Assembly: GCA_964017065.1 (NCBI GenBank) | Contig: OZ024785.1 | Location: 10,557,086 to 10,621,085 of the forward strand | Direction of reading: 5' to 3' | Source: Haliclona indistincta | Lineage: Eukaryota > Porifera > Demospongiae > Haplosclerida > Chalinidae | DNA length: 64,000 nucleotides | Part shown: positions 38,601 to 47,600 of the stretch, piece by piece | Position numbering within the stretch: the stretch's first letter is position 1 | Layout of the letters: each line of letters starts with the position of its first letter | Notes under the pieces: generated by a model | Told to the model about the DNA's origin: nothing | The model's database searches: none | Seen by the model: the letters and a program-made list of their open reading frames with translations, nothing else | Made by a program: the position numbers and the translations under genes

Positions 38601-41600
38601 CATTCCTGGAAAACTGCTGTACACTGCCGACACTTTGTCCAGAGATCCTGATACCTCAGAATCTTCAGAAGCCGATAGTTCTTCGAAAGATGTCGATCGA
38701 TTTGTAGAGGCGATTGTGTCAGCTATCCCTGCCTCAGAAGAGCAGGTGTCTCACTATCAAACAGCTCAAGAGCAAGATTCTATCTGTGCTAAAGTGTTGT
38801 TGTACTGCAGAGAAGGCTGGCCAGACAAAGAGAAAGTGACTCCAGAATTACAACCATACTGGGGCGCTAAGCACAAGATCACTGTCGTGAACAACATACT
38901 ATTACATGGTTCAAGAATAGTTGTTCCTCTCTCCCTCCAGGAGCAGACACTAAAGAAAATCCACGAGGGTCACCTTGGTGTACAGAAGTGTCTACTGAGA
39001 GCGAGAGTGTCTGTCTGGTGGCCGGGAATCACGACTAGAATCAAGAACTTGATCTACCAATGTTGTAAATGCGTGGAGCACTCCACCCAGCCTCGGGAAC
39101 CATTGATACCCTCTCAACTCCCTACTTACCCCTGGCAGAAGGTTGGAGCAGACCTGTTCGAGCTGAAAGGAGCCAACTACCTATTGGTAGTAGATTATTA
39201 TTCCAGATATCCAGAGCTGGTGAAATTAACATCAACCACTTCTCCAAGTATTGTCAAAGCTCTGAAAGGAATATTCGCTCGACATGGGATACTAGAGGTC
39301 CTCAGATCGGACAATGGTCCACAGTTTGACTCTGAAGCTATGACAGCTTTTGCCTCTGAGTATGAGTTCTCACATACCACAAGCAGTCCAAGATATCCAC
39401 AAAGCAACGGGCTGGTCGAGAGATCGATCAAGACAATCAAACAGCTTCTCAAGAAATCAGATGATCCATTTCTCGCACTCCTTGTCTACAGAACCAGTCC
39501 TCTCCAATGGTGTGGATTTAGCCCCTCTGAATTACTAATGGGACGCAGACTGCGCACTACTCTCCCACAAGTGCAAGAGCTACTCATCCCGAAATGGTCT
39601 TACCTATCAGAATTCAGACTCAAAGACAAGCAGCACAAAGATCTCCAGAAAGAGAACTATGACAAATGTCACAGAGTTGCATCTCTACCAGAACTACCAG
39701 ATGGTACACCAGTTCTCGCACAGACTGGAGACACTAGAACCCCAGCTACTGTTGTTAAACCGACGGATGCACCAAGATCATATCTGGTACAGACTGATGC
39801 TGGCAGTACCCTCCGTCGCAACAGACATCAGCTAGTGACCTTACCACCAACGACTCCATCTCGTATTGACCCTCCCGAGCCTAAGAAGAAGTTCGTCAGA
39901 ACAAGCCCCATTGTGACAAGGTCTCGTACTCAAGCAAAAGGAAGGGGAGATGTGGAGACACCTTGTCTGAACAGAACTACACCGGTTTTATCATGACCTA
40001 AATGCATTGTGCTGGCACAATAGCAACCTTTTTATCATTGTACTGTACATGTCTATAAATAGCTGCTGTGCACTGATCTGAATTATTAATATTGATTTGG
40101 CTCCAATAAACTTGACTTGTCTTGAGACTTCCACACCCTGCAAGTCAGCCAATGCAAGAAAGCATATTCTCAAACAGCATATTATCAACAATAGCTATGG
40201 ATACAAGCCCCACTTAAAGATGGTTTAGAAATGGTTTCACAAAGAAAACTTAATAGCTCCTGGTATTGTTACCCCCAGGCTGAAGACCTTCCCGATCCTT
40301 GTACAGTGGTAAATGTTCCTCGCTGCAGGGTAGCTGGAATCAAGTGTTGCAAAAAACTGCAAGTGTAAAGGAGGCGAATCCTGCCAAAACCCTATCACTG
40401 AATGATTTAATTTTATTGTGAACATCATTTTTGTAATACTAAATACTGCCAAGTTTATATTTAAATGACTCCTCAAATAAATTATTAATAAATTGTAATT
40501 GTGTCTTTTTGTTGGTAATAGAGAGGTTGCGCAGTTTACCGTTCACGCAAAACGGCATATCCCAGCGTACTTCCTTTCAGACAGCGAACACAGGGTCTCT
40601 CGAATTAGCGATTCAGCCTCCTAACTCCATCTCTAAGACAGCAAATTCTATCTCCTACGTAAAGAAAGTGGAGCGCTAGTGCACTTGGCGACTGTATGAT
40701 TTGCCGTTTCACCGTGAACGGTAAATTGCGCAACCTCTCTAATACCCTGCACTTGTACTGTTTTCAAACGATCAGAATCTTAAAATATTAAACTCTTTAA
40801 AATAGAGATGTTAATGCATTTCTGAAAAAGCTGTAGCCATTTTTTGCAATGAATATTGGTTTAGGCACACATCCCAATACATTCCTTAGGCTCATACAGC
40901 GGTTTTATTACACCTTGAAACAGCCACAAAAGCGTAAAGTGCCTTATCTGTGCCTTATTCGGAAGCTTGCGTGATTGCGTGACATTGCGTGATTTAGATT
41001 GCGTGATTTAGATTGAACACGGTTTACGCTCTACGGTTGACGCTTTTAGATTGTAAGAAGTAGTGAAACTGCTGTATTACCTTAGAAGAGTTGCTAGAAA
41101 GTAGGTTACTAAAATGGTTAAGAAGATAAAGCAATTACAGCGGTTTTATTACTCCTTGCAACAGCCACAAAAGCGCAAAGCGTGATCCGTGCCTTATTTG
41201 GAAGGTTTATTACATTGAGTGATTCAGATTGACCACGGTTTACGCTCTACGCTTCACGCTCTATGCGTGCAAGATGTAATAAAACCGCTGTATTGTTAGT
41301 GACACTGCCAATAAAAAGGCGTGGTAATGTTCTGGTATTTCGCAGTGGATAGACAATTTGGCACATACACACACTAGGCGATTTTGTTGTTGGCAACAGT
41401 TGCGCGCAACAAAGTTGCCTAGTGTATCATGGCCTTAAAACAGTTGAGTTGTCCTCTCCTAAATTAAATGCTTATTCAGGGCTAGACTACTACATGTACT
41501 AGAAGCTGTCTCAGCCTAAAGAGAAATACAGACCATTGCATAAAAAAAGCTTAGAACAGATAGTAGAATAGAATCTTTAGAATTGTAAAATCTTTTTAAG

Positions 41601-44600
41601 GCCACTACAGAATCAACTGATATCTCACTGGGCAGGTTATAAAGCATGATGTTTCATTGGTAAATCTCAACAATTGCCCAATAGAGATTCAATAGCTTGG
41701 GGAAATACATGTACAGGTGCACTCAGACATGCTAGATCAAGATTTTCAAAATGATGATGGTATCCTCCAATCACTCTTCTTGAACTTGTATAGCCAATAA
41801 TTATATTCACAGGTTATTCAAGGTTGTTGAAGTTATTATTCACACTTTAAACCATTGGCCTTTTGCTTTTTAGAACAAATCTCAACTAGAAGTACACATG
41901 TACATGTAAAAGAATTCTTGCTATCTGAAGATTCATCATCAACCAGCAATGCGAGCTTTACAACTAAAAAGCTGACAAACATAGAACATGCAGTAACAGT
42001 AACTAACTTTAACATTAGATTGTGTGCCAAACAAAGAATTAACATGAGAGCTACCTGTTTGCCCGTATCCTGAATGGCTAACTAAAACTCTTTATAGTAA
42101 AATCAGCTAAAGGAGCATACCATGGAGCTTCTATCCCACTGATAAAACTATGAAGCTGATCACGATGTCTCAGTTCAGCTAAGTGCAGTAACGAGCACTC
42201 ACGCACTAAAAAAAGCAGAAGAACACAAGTACTTCTAACTATCATCATAGTATACTTACCAGGAGAGGATGGTAGGGTGAGAGGAACACTTATGTCTAGT
42301 CGCTCTCTCCTCTTTTTTTCTTCCTCGTGAATAGATGCTAATCCTGGATACCCTCCAGCACCTGTAAGTGCAAAAAGTAATAGTTACACACCACCTGGTT
42401 GCACATTACTAATGAAGCACCATTGTGCAGATGCAACATACCACAACATACATGTATGTCACTCAGTATACTGTTCTACTCTACTGTACAGGCACAGGAA
42501 CAAGGGGAAAGCTAAGCTTAGAAAGTTCAATTCTACTTGCATAGCTACATGTAATTTCAAAAATTACACGTACCTTTCAGCATGCGCCGCATAAGTGAAG
42601 TGCTGCAGGTGCTAGATGCCTCGGTGGAATTGCGTGCATACTTTACACTGGATATACCGTTTGACAGAACAAAGTAACTACAAAGTATAGCTACATATAA
42701 AACAGTGTGATTCTTATTATAGCTGGCTGCATTCAATATTTCGAAAATTTAGTTATGCAATCAAAAGCCAAGCAGTGCTGACCACTTATTCAACAAAGAT
42801 CGGATTCAGAATTTTCTCACAAAATTTTGGATGCTGTGTAGAGTCCTGTGTTTCCTGACTAATACCTACTTGTAGACTGAGTACTTACGGAAGGATTGAA
42901 ACATTAAGGTTTGAAAATTCGAGCTAGAGACGATTTGATGAAGCTTTGTAAGTGCATGGTATGCTGGACATTAACGCACTCTCTCCGTCTATCGACAATA
43001 ATTACAATTCAAGAATGGTAGCCAAACAAGACTGTTTCAATCGCTCGAGGTCATTGCTGGCTTGAAATAAGACACTTTTCATGGACTAGCTAACACTACA
43101 CGTCGCGTTATTTTGTGAGAAAAATTGCTGCAGCGTTCCTGGGATTGTGCGCACCTAGCGCTGTGCAGATTTTGCCAAGAGTCGCTATGTATGTGAAGAC
43201 GCACATTATGATGCTTCACAGCGAGTTTTGTGCTGATTGTTCTTCTCTGTCAGATGTTGTAGCAAAAATATTTTTGCTCATTAAATATTCATATTATTGG
43301 TAACTCACCACCTCAAGGTGACGGGGTACTGTTTGCCTAATTAATTATTCATAAAAATAAGTATAAACACTGTGTCAAAATAAAAAGTGCGAGAACGCCA
43401 TGAAGACGATCCAAAGACACACCAAAGACTGTTCTTTTGAGGAGCGTGAGAGCTGTTGTCAGGCAGCAGGAGGCAAGACCTTAAGATGTAGGAATTTAGA
43501 TTTTCGTCGTCAAATTTTACAGAAACTGTGACAGAATAACAGCGAAGTTTACTACTAATCAACACTTCTGGAGTCGTTATAGGGCCTGAGTATGTTTGTT
43601 TGGTATTCTGGTAAGCGATTTTAGAGTGAAACGCCGATGAGTCCTTGACAGCGCTGTTTGTTTGGTAACAACTAGCGCCAAAACGCATCGTAACTCACAC
43701 ATTTTTGACATCCAGGCGAAGTTTTTACTCTCAGGCCCTGCCTAAAGGTCTGTACAAATGAAACAGCCGAGGTAAATGGTCAGCAAGTAAGCACTCATCG
43801 CAAATTTTGACGACAAAATGTAGCTCATCGATCGCAGCCATTTTACATCACTGGTATTACATGCTAATTATATTCATAAGTGCAGGGGTGTAACTGTACC
43901 CCGTCACCTTAAGCCCTATTGTCGCCATTTGGCGACATACACACATCAGACAGCATCACTTTATCAAAAAGTGCTAAAATATTCCGAAATTAAGCTAAAT
44001 AGCAATTTTAAATTCGAATACTATCATAACGAGTGACTATTCGAATAATGCTACTATTCATTTCAGCCTAAAATTTAGTCTGCATTATTAAACCATAGAT
44101 AAATACCCCATGTACAGGATTGGAAAGAGCTCACGTGAGCAAATGCCCTAATACATTTCTACGCGGGCCGTCCGTGTTCGGGCTATTAGCGCCTATGTTA
44201 GTCTTGGGCTCCAGTTAGATCGCCGCTAACGGGGAAAAATCGGCTATTTCAGGCACCAAGGAACACTTTAGCTGGAGAGAAGCTCAGAGAACGTTGATAG
44301 ATATGCCAGCGATCATTTGACAGTGCGTTAAATTGTGCTGGAGGCTTTGAGGAGCTTTTTGCTTGGTTTTACACCTTGGTCGAGGTCGTAGATATGCTAT
44401 TTCTGTGGGACTGTAACTGTCCGAGTGTACTTCTGTACCCGGTTCTACTTATACAGTTGGAAAGCCTGGTTCTTTGCACGTTAGGAAGCAGTACTATGAT
44501 GAGTATAGCTAATCTTGGAGTACTGCAAGCACAAACATGGCTAAGTACGCGGGTTTTGTACACTTTTGACAAAAAAATTACCGACGTGGACAAGGAATAT

Positions 44601-47600
44601 CAAATTCAGAGATTTCAGCCAGAACACCGAGTGCCCGCGCTAATGTGCAAAAATTCCCTAGTTACCAATCCTGTACATGCGGTATTTATCTACGATTAAG
44701 GTGGTGGGATACCGCTTTAATGAGATTCATGACTTTGCAAATGGCTATTTCTTTTTTAGTCAAGTCTATCTGTACAGACGGAGTTGCAGTGTGCGCTTTG
44801 TTTGTCTATACATGTAGATAGGCATCGATAATAGCAAGTTTCAGCCACGTAGTGTTCGCCATCACGGAACGACGAGCTCACCATGTGAAGACTAAACACG
44901 ATCGAGTTTTTACAATTTTTCTTTAGTTGTGTGAAACGTACGAAGCTAAAACTGCTCGTGCAAGCTCATCTACTAACTGTGGAGGAGCCTGCGTATCGAT
45001 TTCGCCGAGCAATGCTCGTACGTGATACTGCAGCTACATACTGCCAGACAGTACAAAGTATGCAGCTGTAGTATCGCGTACGAGCATTGCTCGGCAAAAT
45101 CCATACGCAGGCTCCTCCACAGATAGTAGATGAGCTTGCATGAGCAGTTTTAGCTTCGTACGTTTCACACAACTAAAGAAAAATTGTAAAAAATTAGTTC
45201 GCATTTTGTACATAATTACTTGATTCAACTATACAACAAGTCTGTTTTATTTACAATTTTTCTTTAGTTGTGTGAAACGTACGAAGCTAAAACTGCTCAT
45301 GCAAGCTCATCTACTATCTGTGGAGGAGCCTGCGTATGGATTTCGCTGAGCAGTGCTCGCACGCGATACTACAGCTGCGTACTCTGTACTGTCTGGCAGT
45401 ACGTAGCTGCAGTATCGCGTACGAGCATTGCTCGGCGAAATCGATACGCAGGCTCCTCCACGAATGGAAGATGAGCTTGCAAGAGCAGTTTTAGCTTCGA
45501 AATTGTAAAAAACTCGATCGTGTTTAGTCTTCACAGGCGAGCTCGTCGTTCCGTGATGGCGAACACTACGTGGCTGAAACTTGCTATTATCGATGCCTAT
45601 CTATAGACAAACAAAGCGCACACTGCAACTCCGTATGCACAGATAGACTTGGCTTAAAAAGAAATAGCCACTTGCAAAGTCATGAATCTCGTTAAAACGG
45701 TATCCTGCCACCTTAAACGTAATAGCATGCTCTTGCTTACTTTCTTTTACAAATTGTGTATTGAGAATATCAGCAACTAATACATCTCCCTCCAGTTCAC
45801 AAGTGCTTTCCTTTGATTCATGTATTAGCATATCACTGAAAATAAGGTAATACAACTAGTACATTCATAGAATATTTACTGGGGAGAGTCTGAGTTCGTT
45901 TCTGAACACCAGTGCCAGCAACATGCAACGGTAAGGTTTTGATTTACTGAGCACCACGTGTTGTCCCGCAGCTTTAGTTTACAACACACACGCGAACTTG
46001 CCCTAAAGCTCACAAAGTAGCCAAGCTGAAACATCTGTTGAGTCTACCAACACAAGAGCGTTTCAAACTTCAAGCAACGTTCTGATGGAGATGGCAAAAC
46101 CGTAGCAGATACTCGCTCCTGTCATTGACTGCATTCACACTCCATGTGCATTACTGGTTATTTGTTAATTGAATCATGATCAAATGCACCCGTGACAGAT
46201 AGATGTACTTAGGCAGATGGATGTATCTTTGTTACGACCCGATTCACAACCTGACCCGTTTCAAAGCCGGCCGCCGGTTTCGAAGCCGGTTAACCCGATT
46301 TACAACCACATAACTCAGTTGACCCGGTTTAAAACCGAACGTTTCAATGCTTCAGGGTGCCCAACTGCATGCTTGATCGACAGAACCTACTTAGGAGTGC
46401 TGTCGCGGTTATAGCTCATGCAGTGCAGCGCAGCAAGACTGGAAAGTGTCCGCTGGAGGCGTTTTAGAGCATCATGTGCTACTATACAGTCATCGACAGG
46501 AGCGTCGTTGTAAGTGGTTTAGCAGCGCAGCACAGCAAGCCTACCTGCTAAATTGACAGGAATGCCGTTACGAGTGGTTCAGCAACGCAGCGCAGCAAGA
46601 AATGTTGTGTGTTGTTTAACAATCAAACTGCACTAAAATCCATAGGAATATGTCACAGCTTCTTCTTCAGAAGTGACTCCTGTACATGCATGGAAGCAAA
46701 GAACAACATGATTGCGATGCAATGTATATGGACACTCAGACAACACGTTATGTTTAGTAGTCGAAGTCTATTACACGTGCACACTTAGCATTATGCACAC
46801 TTTGGATCTGCGCGCAGCTAGCTAACACGCTTCGAAACCGGTCGACCGGCTTCGAAGCGGGTCAAAGGTTGTGAATCGGGTCGTAACATCTTCATAACGT
46901 TATGATAAATTTGGGTTTTGCCCCATAAACGGCCTCAAGCACAGATAATGCACTAGCGTTCGGCTCATGCAAGATAAAATGAGCCTGAATGACAATAGGC
47001 TAAAGTAAAAAGTAATTACTTGTTTTACAACAGGCTAATATGACCCCTTTAAATGCAGAACCATACAATGTCAACCACACAACAAACATGGTGACTTTAA
47101 ATAATACTGTACAAAACCCCTCCATTATACATGAAATTTGCATACTCTGAAAGTGAAGTGATATCCCAGATTCTCTGACTAAGTGAGACTGAACCAAAAG
47201 AGGAAGAAAAAGAAGAGTTTTTACTGGCGACATGCTGATCTGTAGTGATAATACAATGTAAGAATAGTAACAGCCATTAATTTACCAGCTCCACTTCTGA
47301 ACTTGATAGCAGACACAGTTATGAAGTTCATTCCATATAAGTTGTAATCCATCATTATCTAAAAAGAACCAACCACTAACAAAAAATCAACAAATTTGTC
47401 TTGCTTACTTGTAGGACAAATGGGATATGCGACTCATGACATTGTAAAGCTTGATTCATAACAGCACCAGCTAGCAGCAAGTCAGCTAACCTATCAATCA
47501 CAAGAGGACCATCAATGAAACACACTATTAGTGAACATATTATCATTGCCGATCGGCAATGATAATATGTAGGGATGACCTCGAATTATATATGATAATA

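Larger units (their letters stand above)
35860..40135 (+). mobile_element. Ty3 (Metaviridae) LTR retrotransposon, nearly intact and young
   Basis: The element is 4276 bp with 185 bp LTRs, TG...CA ends and a perfect 5 bp target duplication CCCTG (35855-35859 and 40136-40140). The LTRs differ at one base by my reading. A single frame carries gag and pol from 36073 to 39996, broken by one in-frame TGA at 36472-36474. No env-like ORF is present. It lies in sense orientation relative to the window, antisense to REV3L. Confidence 0.96.

Noticed and set aside
36493..39996. Calling the Ty3 pol as starting naturally at the ATG after the stop
   Set aside because: The frame and gag homology run continuously across the TGA, so an interrupted gag-pol is the simpler reading; an internal start was only noted.
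44376..44699. 107-codon plus-strand ORF
   Set aside because: It lies wholly within a MITE with TAGATAAATACC ends and ends in its TIR; no domain.
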